Shown: positions 42,299 to 50,202 of the stretch, piece by piece
How positions within the stretch are numbered: the stretch's first letter is position 1
Layout of the letters: each line of letters starts with the position of its first letter
Assembly: GCA_026391675.1 (NCBI GenBank)
Contig: JAPLDQ010000035.1
Location: forward strand, 62,001-126,000
Reading direction: 5' to 3'
Source of the DNA: Bacteroidota bacterium
GTDB taxonomy: Bacteria; Bacteroidota; Bacteroidia; Bacteroidales; JACABE01
DNA: 64,000 nt
Translations under genes and position numbers: made by a program
The notes under the pieces: generated by a model
What the model saw: the letters and a program-made list of their open reading frames with translations, nothing else
The model's database searches: none
What the model was told of the DNA's origin: nothing

Positions 42299-43147
42299 AT
42301 GATTTTTATGAATAAACGGATAACCTCAGTATTGATGTTTTTAATGATGTCAATTTGCTTTTTTATCAATGGCAGAGGACAGCAAATCAATGCCGGGCAG
42401 GAGAAAAGAATATTTAAACCCGGTTTTCAGCAAATTCTTGATTCAGCCAATCTTAAAGGTTCAATATTGGTTTATGATGAACAAAGGCAGATATATTTTT
42501 CCAACGATTTCAAATGGGCTGAAAAAGGAAGATTGCCGGCATCAACTTTCAAAATTGTGAATTCAATAATCGGTATTGAAGCCGGTATAATAGAAAATGA
42601 AAAAAGCATTTTTAAATGGGATGGTAAGAAAAGAAAATTAGCGGTCTGGGAAAGGGATCTAAACCTGAAAGAAGCATTTCAGGAATCTTGTGTTCCCTGC
42701 TATCAGGAAGTTGCAAGGAAAATAGGATTTAGCAGAATGCAACAATATTTGAAAAATCTGGATTATGGCAATATGCAGTTTGATACCACTACTGTAGATT
42801 TATTTTGGCTGGAAGGTAATTCAAAAATTAGTCAGTTTCAGCAAATCGATTTCTTAAAACGATTTTATTTTTCTAAACTTCCCATCAGTAAAAAAACTGA
42901 AAGTATAGTAAAAATTTTATTGATAGTTGATAAAAATAACAGCTACAGCCTTAGCGGTAAATCGGGCTGGGCCATGAGAGATGGTTATAACAACGGCTGG
43001 TATGTTGGTTATATAGAAGCAGAAAATAAAGTCTATTTTTTTGCTGTAAACATTGACCCAAAACAAAATTTCGACATCGATTATTTTGCACAAATCAGAA
43101 AGGAAATTACACTAAAAGCATTGATGCAGCTGAGGATAATAAAATAG
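42299..43147 (+). CDS. Class D (OXA-type) beta-lactamase homologue
   Basis: 282 residues. A signal sequence to about residue 28 is followed by a serine beta-lactamase fold with all class D motifs: STFK at 82-85 (nucleophile Ser82, carboxylated Lys85), SCV at 130-132 (S-x-V), YGN at 156-158, a Trp at 170 in LFWLEG and KSG at 221-223 followed by GW. The enzyme should hydrolyse beta-lactams or be a related periplasmic penicillin-recognising protein. The full motif set favours activity. An alternative start is ATG at 42308 (MNKR). There are no mobility genes next to it and base composition matches neighbours, so it looks resident. Confidence 0.93.
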   Translation: MIFMNKRITSVLMFLMMSICFFINGRGQQINAGQEKRIFKPGFQQILDSANLKGSILVYDEQRQIYFSNDFKWAEKGRLPASTFKIVNSIIGIEAGIIENEKSIFKWDGKKRKLAVWERDLNLKEAFQESCVPCYQEVARKIGFSRMQQYLKNLDYGNMQFDTTTVDLFWLEGNSKISQFQQIDFLKRFYFSKLPISKKTESIVKILLIVDKNNSYSLSGKSGWAMRDGYNNGWYVGYIEAENKVYFFAVNIDPKQNFDIDYFAQIRKEITLKALMQLRIIK

Positions 43148-43209
43148 ATATGATTGTTTTCTGAGAAATAGAAATGTATTTCTTTGAATTAAGCGAAACT
43201 GTCTATTTT

Positions 43210-43236
43210 GTCATGCTGAACGAAGTGAAGCATCTC
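43210..43236. repeat. Dispersed palindromic repeat, half copy 3
   Basis: Only the left arm (GTCATGCTGAACGAAGTGAA to CATCTC) is present. It lies 62 bases downstream of the beta-lactamase gene. Confidence 0.7.
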
Positions 43237-43281
43237 ATCATTTTGATTTTTTTTAATAGTAATCAGATTTTCAAAAAATTA

Positions 43282-43584
43282 CTACCCACCTTCTGAACAA
43301 TATTTACACGATAATGTAAAAAATATGATTGCCCAAATTATATATGCTACAATATAAAGTATCATCATCATAAAATGAAGCTTTGTTTTTGCTTGATTAT
43401 TGGATGGTTTCTTAAATATCGGTAAATATAATATTGCGAAAATAATGTATAAAATAGAAAATAATAAGTTAGAATAATGATGATTTGCAATTTGTTGAGC
43501 TATTGGAAGAACAAAAAAATAAGAAATTCCATTAACAAGGAAAAATAATATTATTAAATGAATTTCTCTCTTTTTATAATTCAT
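43282..43584 (-). CDS. Small integral membrane protein, unknown function
   Basis: 100 residues, about three or four membrane spans (IHLIILFFLVNGISYFFVL, LLFSILYIIFAILYLPIF, LHFMMMILYIVAYIIWAIIFFTL) with a MNYKKRE basic start and a Cys-containing C-terminus (SCKYCSEGG). No family was recognised. No strong promoter element is visible. It may be a lone membrane protein between repeat-filled gaps; coding is supported by continuous hydrophobic pattern and composition only. Confidence 0.6.
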   Translation of the reverse strand: MNYKKREIHLIILFFLVNGISYFFVLPIAQQIANHHYSNLLFSILYIIFAILYLPIFKKPSNNQAKTKLHFMMMILYIVAYIIWAIIFFTLSCKYCSEGG

Positions 43585-43652
43585 ATTTCATTAATTTAAA
43601 CTTTGTTAATGAAGTATTTGGACAGGAATTTCTTCCTACTTCTGCATTCGTT

Positions 43653-43702
43653 AATCGTTAATCGCAATTTTTCTCATTTAAGAACAACAATTAACGATTT
43701 TT
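43653..43702. repeat. Dispersed hairpin repeat (ATTTAAGAACAAC family), copy 2
   Basis: AATCGTTAAT left arm, ATTTAAGAACAACAATTAAC and CGATT right arm; second copy of the element at 32053-32103. Confidence 0.75.
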
Positions 43703-43733
43703 GAATTAAGATTAAAAAGTCCTACAACCCAAT

Positions 43734-43773
43734 CCCCCAATAACTTAATAACCTAATAACCAATAACTAACTA
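43734..43773. repeat. Phased 7/8-base array abutting the C69 peptidase stop
   Basis: CCCCCAAT, AACTTAAT, AACCTAAT, then AACCAAT and AACTAAC; the stop codon of the peptidase gene (43771-43773) follows directly. Confidence 0.65.
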
Positions 43774-45375
43774 AAAGAGTTCATCATATTTTGTCCACAA
43801 AAAATCCCCCAGATCCCAGGCTTTTTTTACTACTTTATTGCCCCAGTCATTGGTATATCTGGTAAGACCTTCTATCGCCTGTTTGTTTTTCTTTTGGTTC
43901 ATCAACTGCAAAGCATCATTTTCAATTTTTGCCTGATTGTCGAACATTTCTTTCTGCCAGGGTTTCCAAACCTTGTCTATATCCTTGCGCATATCGCCCC
44001 AGCGGTGAGCCGCCAGTGTACCCAGTCTGTTAAATGCCCACCATGCCGATTCCATAGTATATCCCCTGGTCCTGCCCGGTGTTTTGTAAGGTAAAGGTAA
44101 ATCAGTAGTGCTGCAGTATACAGGAATATAAACTGAAGTAGCAATATTGTCAAGTGCCAGCCATACCAGCCCGCCTATTTCATCGGGCAGCCAGCTCCGC
44201 GACTGGGTAATGGTTCCATACATGGTATACCAGCGGGCTATGGGTCTTTCGCCACGCCAGCCCCAGCCGCCGTTGATATGCAGCATCTTGTTCATATCAT
44301 AGGGCATTTGCGGATTTGCCATGGGTGATATCTGCATTTTACCACTGTCATTGGCAACAGTAAGGTCTTTTGTCATATCAAATGGCGTTCCTTCGTAATA
44401 ATCGCTGAAGATACGTTTCATCCATTCCAGCGTTACCGGCTTATCCGGTTTTACTGAGAAAGGATAATTTTCGGCATTGGGATCTAATTTCAGGGATGGT
44501 GCCATTAGGTCTAATACCCGCCATTCTCTCCTTCGGGAAGCAAATGAAGTTCTGCTTTCAGGAGCATAAGCGTAACAAAATCTGAAAGTTTCCTGGCCTT
44601 CTTTATACCAGCCGTTTTCTTTGGCCACGCTGTATATATTTTCGGATGCCATAAAATAATCCGGATTTTTCAGGTCAATTTCTTTAATGGTACTTGCGTT
44701 GGCATTTACACCAACCTGGTCGTCAGGGACACGTTGTGCAACCCAAACTGCGCCCACTTTATCCTTGCCGGGACCAACTATCTCAAAATGCCAAACTTCC
44801 TGTTTGTCGGCTATGGTCAGGCATTCGCCTGCATCGCTCCAGCCATATTCCTTGCAGAGTTTACCGGCTAAGCTGATGGCATCACGGGCAGTGCTGCATC
44901 TTTCCAGCATCAGCTGGCATAACTGAATGCAATCAATCATACCCTTATTGGATTGCAGGCTTTCTCTGCCTCCGAAAGTGGATTCTCCGATGGCCAGTTG
45001 CTTTTCATTCATACAGGGATAAGCTGTATTGATGAAAGCATAAGTTGTTTCAACCTGGGGTATTTCACCAATTTTATTGTACTGATAGGTCGGCATGGGA
45101 AAGCTATCGCAGGGAACACGGCGGTAAACAGCCTGCATACTGCCCTTTGGATATTTTTTTGCCGGTGTGATGTTTATTTCTGAACGTGTACGGTGACTGT
45201 CATCGGTATGGGATGTCTGCACACTGCCGTCAACAGAGGCTTTTTTACCCACGGTGATAGAAGTACATCCGTCAGGGAAATTAGCTTCCCAGTCGCTTTT
45301 ATCAATCTGAGCAATACTTATTGCCTGAAATGCGAAAAATACCGCAATTAAACTTAGCATTCCTTTTAATTTCAT
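43771..45375 (-). CDS. C69 family dipeptidase (PepD-like, U34), exported
   Basis: 534 residues with signal peptide (MKLKGMLSLIAVFFAFQAISIAQ). The N-terminal-nucleophile motif DGCTSITVGKKASVDGSVQTSHTDDSHRTR is characteristic of C69 dipeptidases, in which Cys34 becomes the catalytic residue after processing. Other matches are IGESTFGGRES, SLAGKLCKEYGWSDAGECLTIADKQEVWHFEIVG, VGVNANAS and RTRGYTMESAWWAFNRLGTLAAHRWGDMRKDI. It should act outside the cytoplasm on short peptides. It is a single gene, with a -7 element (TAAGTTTG) at 45403-45410. Confidence 0.93.
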   Translation of the reverse strand: MKLKGMLSLIAVFFAFQAISIAQIDKSDWEANFPDGCTSITVGKKASVDGSVQTSHTDDSHRTRSEINITPAKKYPKGSMQAVYRRVPCDSFPMPTYQYNKIGEIPQVETTYAFINTAYPCMNEKQLAIGESTFGGRESLQSNKGMIDCIQLCQLMLERCSTARDAISLAGKLCKEYGWSDAGECLTIADKQEVWHFEIVGPGKDKVGAVWVAQRVPDDQVGVNANASTIKEIDLKNPDYFMASENIYSVAKENGWYKEGQETFRFCYAYAPESRTSFASRRREWRVLDLMAPSLKLDPNAENYPFSVKPDKPVTLEWMKRIFSDYYEGTPFDMTKDLTVANDSGKMQISPMANPQMPYDMNKMLHINGGWGWRGERPIARWYTMYGTITQSRSWLPDEIGGLVWLALDNIATSVYIPVYCSTTDLPLPYKTPGRTRGYTMESAWWAFNRLGTLAAHRWGDMRKDIDKVWKPWQKEMFDNQAKIENDALQLMNQKKNKQAIEGLTRYTNDWGNKVVKKAWDLGDFLWTKYDELF

Positions 45376-45402
45376 ACTGTTTATTTTTATGGTTTAAAAA
45401 AA

Positions 45403-45410
45403 CAAACTTA
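45403..45410 (-). promoter_or_regulatory. -7 promoter element for the C69 dipeptidase
   Basis: Minus strand TAAGTTTG, 27 bases upstream of the ATG at 45375. Confidence 0.45.
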
Positions 45411-45450
45411 CAATAGTTTTGCCTAACAGCCAAATGGAATAAAGGTAAAA

Positions 45451-45516
45451 GTTAGAAGGCAGAAGGCAGAATGGTCGTTTGCGTCAAATTCTGAATTCTT
45501 ATTTCTAAATTCTACC
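45451..45516. repeat. Phased 7-base arrays in both orientations
   Basis: GTTAGAA, GGCAGAA, GGCAGAA at 45451-45471, then TTCTGAA, TTCTTAT, TTCTAAA, TTCTACC at 45489-45516; the two sets are roughly complementary and could pair. Confidence 0.7.
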
Positions 45517-45618
45517 TTTAATACGAAGCCCGGACCGACATCAAATACTTTACGCTACAAAACAAGCGAAATAAATTACGAATTACGAAAATCAATCTAC
45601 GAAGCCAGGACTGACCTT

Positions 45619-45781
45619 GAATAATTAATTGTACTAAAACAAGATTTAAAAATAGCGGTGGGACTGGCAAGCAATACAGAAGTCCCGAAGGAGAATACTA
45701 CAATAAAAGTATAAAAGTTATTATCGGGACAGCTTGTATTGCGCTGGATTTTTAAATCGTAGTTTTATCAATTAATTATTC
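45619..45781. other. Long structured palindromic element with alternative pairing
   Basis: In the 572-base gap 45376-45947, which has no gene. Four nested arm pairs: GAATAATTAATTG (45619) with 45769-45781, GATTTAAAAAT (45643) with 45748-45758, GCAATACA (45671) with 45735-45742, and GTCCCGA (45682) with 45724-45730. AGTCCC (45681-45686) can instead pair with GGGACT (45660-45665). Two near-repeats of CGAAGCC(C/A)GGAC(C/T)GAC precede it (about 45523 and 45600). It could be a small RNA, a non-autonomous mobile palindrome, or a recombination site. Confidence 0.7.
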
Positions 45782-45798
45782 GAAGTCTTGATCTTTTG

Positions 45799-45824
45799 TT
45801 ACTTTTCCATTAAGGGAAAAGTAA
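45799..45824. repeat. 10-bp hairpin TTACTTTTCC / GGAAAAGTAA
   Basis: Perfect arms with a 6-base loop in the same gap; possibly a terminator or dispersed repeat. Confidence 0.5.
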
Positions 45825-45927
45825 AAGAAATAAAAATTCAGATAATTTTTGAAGATTCATGACGATAAACTGGAGGTCAAATCACTAAAATTCACAGTAA
45901 ATTATCTTCATCGCTATTTAAAAAATG

Positions 45928-45935
45928 TATATTTG
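45928..45935 (+). promoter_or_regulatory. -7 promoter element for the metallophosphoesterase gene
   Basis: TATATTTG, 12 bases upstream of the ATG at 45948. Confidence 0.55.
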
Positions 45936-45947
45936 TAAAAAAAATAT

Positions 45948-46838
45948 ATGAAAAAACATATCTTACTAAGCCTTTTGCTTGTAATCGGTTTACATTTCAA
46001 TACCTTACAGGCACAAAAAGAAAACAGCTTCCGTTTTGTTTTTATGACGGATATTCATATGACATACGACCACAATGCTGCAGCCGGATTAAAGCAAGCC
46101 ATTAAAACTGCCGAAAGCTATAAACCTGATTTTATAGTTACCGGTGGCGACCTCATTATGGATGCACTGGACCAGACCTACAGCAGGGCAGATTCATTAT
46201 ACCGCTTATACGAAAAGCTTACAAAAAAAACAAAACTTCCTGTTTACAATTGTATGGGTAACCACGAAATCTGGGGCTGGGCAAGATCTGCTTCCGTTGA
46301 TACAACCAATGAAGAATATGGCAAAGGTATGTTTGTTAAACGCCTGGCACCTGCATATTATTCAGTAGATTTACATGGCTGGCATTTTATTTTTTTATCA
46401 TCCATACAGCGCGATTATAAAGGCGTGTATTTTGGAGGTATAGATGAAAAGCAGATGGAATGGCTCCGCAACGACCTGATAAAGACGGATGTTAAAACAC
46501 CTGTAGTTATTGTTACACATATCCCTTTAATGACGCTGCAGGCTCAATATTTTTACGGTTCCATGGCCAGTAATGGCCCGGGTGATGTAATAACCAATGC
46601 TAAAGATGTTCTTAAACTCTTTAATAAGCATAACTTAAAACTTGTTTTACAGGGTCATCTTCATTATTATGAAAAGATGGAAGTCAATAACATCAGTTTT
46701 ATTACCGGTGGTGCTGTCAGTGCATCCTGGTGGTCAGGCCCATACCACGGCACTGAAGAAGGTTTTGTAGTATTGGATATAAAAGGAAATAAAATAAAAG
46801 CCAATTATCACGATTTTGGCTGGAAGGCTGTAAAATAA
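45948..46838 (+). CDS. Exported metallophosphoesterase
   Basis: 296 residues with signal peptide (MKKHILLSLLLVIGLHFNTLQAQ). Calcineurin-like motifs in order: FMTDIHMTYDHN (D-x-H), VTGGDLIMD (GGD), NCMGNHEIWG (GNHE), VVIVTHIPL (H) and VLQGHLHYYEKM (GHxH). All metal ligands are present, so it should be an active phosphatase or phosphodiesterase in the periplasm. The substrate is unknown. It is transcribed alone and closed by a hairpin shared with the convergent peroxiredoxin gene. Confidence 0.94.
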   Translation: MKKHILLSLLLVIGLHFNTLQAQKENSFRFVFMTDIHMTYDHNAAAGLKQAIKTAESYKPDFIVTGGDLIMDALDQTYSRADSLYRLYEKLTKKTKLPVYNCMGNHEIWGWARSASVDTTNEEYGKGMFVKRLAPAYYSVDLHGWHFIFLSSIQRDYKGVYFGGIDEKQMEWLRNDLIKTDVKTPVVIVTHIPLMTLQAQYFYGSMASNGPGDVITNAKDVLKLFNKHNLKLVLQGHLHYYEKMEVNNISFITGGAVSASWWSGPYHGTEEGFVVLDIKGNKIKANYHDFGWKAVK

Positions 46839-46885
46839 AAAACAGGATACATCATATTTTACAAATGATATACCCTGTTTATTAC
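46839..46885. terminator. Imperfect hairpin between convergent genes
   Basis: AAACAGG...ATCAT on the left pairs with ATGAT...CCCTGTTT on the right with one bulge, between the phosphoesterase and peroxiredoxin stops. Confidence 0.6.
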
Positions 46886-46915
46886 AAAGCTTTTTGAGCT
46901 TCTGATTTTTAAATT

Positions 46916-47647
46916 TTAATCCAGTTTTTTAAATATCATATACCATGATATTTCGTATTGTTTTGGATCATTTTTTGCAGCATTTGCATTATCACTTCCT
47001 CCGTTTTTATTAAAAGGAATCAGTACATCACCACCGGGTTGCCAGTTGGCAGGTGTCATCACTGTATTTGTTTTAACAGTTTGCATGGCAATAACCATTC
47101 TTTTTATTTCTTCAATATTCCTGCCAACTTCCATAGGATAAAAGGAAACCGCCCTGATTTTATTTTCAGGATCAATAATAAAGACTCCTCTTACATTTTT
47201 AGTTTCGTTAGTTGAAGAATGTATCATTCCATAAGCTCTTGCTATCGTTCTGCTATAGTCATCAACAAGCGGAAATTTAATACTTGCAGTTTCTCTTTTC
47301 TTATAAGAAAGTGTCTCTAAGGACTTTTTCCAGTTATTATGGCTTTCCAGATTATCAGTGGAAACTACAATAATGCTTACGCCCAGTTTCTCAAATTCCT
47401 GTTGCATATTAGCCAGTTCGAGTAATTCCGATGAACATACCGGAGTAAAATCCATAGGATGGCTAAAGATAATTTTCCAGTTTTTCCCAAAATCTTTAGG
47501 AAAATGTAGGGTGCCATTGGTTGATTCTGCTGTAAAAGCTGGTGCATTTTCTCCTAACATAGGAATCCTGTTTTCCATAGTTCCTTGTGCATAAATTATT
47601 GATGCTGAAAATGCTAAAGCAATAAGTAAAAATACGATTTTTTTCAT
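46916..47647 (-). CDS. Exported 1-Cys-type peroxiredoxin (Prx6-like)
   Basis: 243 residues with signal peptide (MKKIVFLLIALAFSASIIYAQ). The peroxidatic site is FSHPMDFTPVCSSELLEL, with the P-x-x-x-T/S-x-x-C motif. VRGVFIIDPENKIRAVSFYPMEVGRNIEEIKRMVIAMQ and MTPANWQPGGDVLIP match the Prx6/1-Cys group; no clear resolving Cys is seen. It reduces hydrogen peroxide and organic peroxides in the periplasm, with an unknown electron donor. The redox operon at 12-19 kb encodes exported thioredoxin domains that could serve (inference). Confidence 0.93.
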   Translation of the reverse strand: MKKIVFLLIALAFSASIIYAQGTMENRIPMLGENAPAFTAESTNGTLHFPKDFGKNWKIIFSHPMDFTPVCSSELLELANMQQEFEKLGVSIIVVSTDNLESHNNWKKSLETLSYKKRETASIKFPLVDDYSRTIARAYGMIHSSTNETKNVRGVFIIDPENKIRAVSFYPMEVGRNIEEIKRMVIAMQTVKTNTVMTPANWQPGGDVLIPFNKNGGSDNANAAKNDPKQYEISWYMIFKKLD

Positions 47648-47898
47648 TTTTGATTTTATTTAGAATGTTTATAAATAATTTTAATTAACAGTTTAAATCA
47701 GAATATGTTTCTTAATAGTTGTTAATTCTTTCTCGTTATCAGCAATTTAAATGACTTAATTTTTTACATTGCCTGTAAATATTAACAAATCCTTTTGAAA
47801 TTAAATTAAACATTGCTTAAAAAAACTGTGAATATTTTTTCCATTCATTCAATAAAGAAATTTATTAAAAAACTAATTTTAATAAATATAATAATTTC

Positions 47899-47906
47899 TA
47901 CCTTTG
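47899..47906 (+). promoter_or_regulatory. -7 promoter element for the mutase large subunit
   Basis: TACCTTTG, 36 bases upstream of the ATG at 47943. The rest of the gap 47648-47942 is AT-rich with no gene or clear repeat. Confidence 0.55.
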
Positions 47907-47942
47907 CACTCAGAACTTAAGCATTATAAAATCTAAGATATA

Positions 47943-50096
47943 ATGAGACCCGATTTTTCAAAAATTGATTTTAAACCCACAAATTCGGCCAATACATCTT
48001 TTGCTGAATGGGAAAAAAAGGCAGAAATTCAGAAAGACTGGATTACTCCTGAGCAAATAACACTAAAACCTGTATATGGAGATGATGACCTTAAGGGAAT
48101 GGAACACCTCAACTATGCTGCAGGCCTTCCTCCTTTTTTAAGAGGACCATACTCTACCATGTATGTGATGAAACCATGGACAATCAGGCAGTATGCAGGA
48201 TTTTCAACTGCTGAGGAGTCCAATGCATTTTATCGCCGCAACCTGGCTGCAGGCCAGAAAGGTTTGTCGGTAGCATTCGATCTGGCTACACACCGCGGTT
48301 ATGATTCCGACCACGAAAGGGTGGAAGGTGATGTAGGCAAAGCCGGTGTTGCTATAGATTCTATCCTTGACATGAAAATTCTGTTTGACCAGATTCCATT
48401 GGATAAAATGTCGGTTTCAATGACCATGAATGGGGCTGTATTGCCTGTACTTGCATTTTATATCGTTGCAGCGGAAGAGCAGGGTGTGAGCATGGAAAAC
48501 CTTAGCGGAACCATACAAAATGATATTTTAAAAGAATTCATGGTGCGTAACACTTATATTTATCCACCATTGCCTTCTATGAAAATTATAGCCGATATTT
48601 TTGAGTTTACTTCAAAGAATATGCCTAAATTCAATTCTATCAGTATTTCCGGATATCACATGCAGGAAGCAGGCGCTACAGCTGATATTGAGCTGGCCTA
48701 TACACTGGCTGACGGACTGGAATATCTAAGAGCAGGCGTGAATGCCGGTATGGATATCGATGCATTTGCTCCCCGCTTATCATTTTTCTGGGCAGTGGGC
48801 ATGAATCATTTTATGGAAATTGCCAAAATGCGTGCGGCACGTATGCTTTGGGCAAAACTGGTTAAACAGTTCAATCCTAAAAATCCAAAATCACTGGCGT
48901 TAAGAACCCATTGTCAGACCTCCGGCTGGAGTTTAACTGAACAGGACCCGTTCAATAATGTCAGCCGTACCTGCATCGAAGCCATGGCTGCAGCTTTGGG
49001 ACATACCCAATCACTGCATACCAATGCCCTTGACGAAGCTATTGCATTACCTACAGATTTTTCAGCACGTATTGCCCGTAATACCCAGATTTATATTCAG
49101 GAAGAAACCAATATTTGTAAAGTCGTTGACCCATGGGCAGGTTCATATTATGTTGAAACCCTGACTAAAGAACTTGCAGATAAAGCATGGGCACTAATTC
49201 AGGAAGTAGAAGAACTGGGTGGTATGGCAAAAGCCATAGAAACCGGTGTTCCTAAAATGCGTATTGAAGAAGCTGCCGCCCGCAAACAAGCCAGAATCGA
49301 TGCTAAAAAAGATACCATAGTTGGTATTAATAAATACCGTCTGGAAAAAGAGGATCCAATAGAAACATTAGAAGTTGACAATACAGCAGTAAGGATTTCC
49401 CAGATTAAAAGATTGGAGAAACTACGTGCTGAACGCAATAACGAAGAAGTTAAACTTGCCCTTGCCGCTTTAACCAAAGCTGCAGAAAGCGGCGAAGGTA
49501 ATTTACTGGCGCTGGCCATTGATGCCAGCCGCAAACGTGCCAGTTTAGGCGAAATTTCATCAGCATTAGAAACAATTTATGGAAGGTATAAAGCAGTGAT
49601 ACGTTCAATTTCGGGAGTTTATTCCCACGAATCAAAAGATAATGAAAGTTTCAAAAAAGCCTGCGAACTGGCTGATAAATTTGCTGAAACTGAAGGCCGA
49701 CGCCCAAGGATAATGATTGCCAAAATGGGACAGGACGGACATGACAGAGGTGCTAAAGTAGTATCTACCGGCTATGCTGATATCGGTTTTGATGTAGATA
49801 TCGGACCATTGTTCCAAACCCCGGCAGAAGCTGCCAAACAAGCAGTGGAAAATGATGTGCATATTTTAGGTGTTTCATCTCTGGCTGCCGGTCATAAAAC
49901 ATTGGTTCCTCAGGTAATTGCCGAGCTTAAAAAACATGGCCGCGAAGATATTATGGTGATTGTTGGTGGTGTAATTCCATCACAGGATTATGATTTTCTT
50001 TACAAAGCAGGTGCTATAGCAATATTCGGACCGGGAACCGTTATTTCTGACTGTGCCATCAAAATGCTGGAAATTCTGATTGAAGCAAGAAAATAA
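47943..50096 (+). CDS. mutB: Methylmalonyl-CoA mutase large (catalytic) subunit
   Basis: 717 residues. The N-terminal barrel has [46 protein letters not shown] and [25 protein letters not shown]. The C-terminal cobalamin domain (about 580-717) carries [29 protein letters not shown], the D-x-H-x-x-G cobalt-ligand motif, and [26 protein letters not shown]. It interconverts methylmalonyl-CoA and succinyl-CoA, the core of propionate formation or use in Bacteroidota. The small subunit gene is 9.7 kb away on the other strand, and the MeaB chaperone gene is at 35955. Confidence 0.98.
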   Translation: MRPDFSKIDFKPTNSANTSFAEWEKKAEIQKDWITPEQITLKPVYGDDDLKGMEHLNYAAGLPPFLRGPYSTMYVMKPWTIRQYAGFSTAEESNAFYRRNLAAGQKGLSVAFDLATHRGYDSDHERVEGDVGKAGVAIDSILDMKILFDQIPLDKMSVSMTMNGAVLPVLAFYIVAAEEQGVSMENLSGTIQNDILKEFMVRNTYIYPPLPSMKIIADIFEFTSKNMPKFNSISISGYHMQEAGATADIELAYTLADGLEYLRAGVNAGMDIDAFAPRLSFFWAVGMNHFMEIAKMRAARMLWAKLVKQFNPKNPKSLALRTHCQTSGWSLTEQDPFNNVSRTCIEAMAAALGHTQSLHTNALDEAIALPTDFSARIARNTQIYIQEETNICKVVDPWAGSYYVETLTKELADKAWALIQEVEELGGMAKAIETGVPKMRIEEAAARKQARIDAKKDTIVGINKYRLEKEDPIETLEVDNTAVRISQIKRLEKLRAERNNEEVKLALAALTKAAESGEGNLLALAIDASRKRASLGEISSALETIYGRYKAVIRSISGVYSHESKDNESFKKACELADKFAETEGRRPRIMIAKMGQDGHDRGAKVVSTGYADIGFDVDIGPLFQTPAEAAKQAVENDVHILGVSSLAAGHKTLVPQVIAELKKHGREDIMVIVGGVIPSQDYDFLYKAGAIAIFGPGTVISDCAIKMLEILIEARK

Positions 50097-50138
50097 CAGA
50101 ATTCTTTTTTACTTCAATTTACTTGGTCTTTATCTATA

Positions 50139-50166
50139 AAAAAGTTGTTATCTTTAACAACTTTTT
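50139..50166 (+). terminator. Rho-independent terminator after mutB
   Basis: AAAAAGTTGTTA / TAACAACTTTTT, 12-bp perfect stem with a TCTT loop and a T-run. It separates mutB from the next gene. Confidence 0.9.
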
Positions 50167-50202
50167 TTATTTCACATCTTACAACTTCAGAAGAATAAGG
50201 CT

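Noticed and set aside
45619-45781. Integron attC site
   Set aside because: The nested arms recall attC folding, but no RYYYAAC/GTTRRRY core pair, integrase or cassette is seen; kept only as an unexplained palindrome.
49199-49534. Minus-strand frame inside mutB
   Set aside because: Shadow of a strongly conserved gene; low-complexity Ser/Ala/Leu translation.
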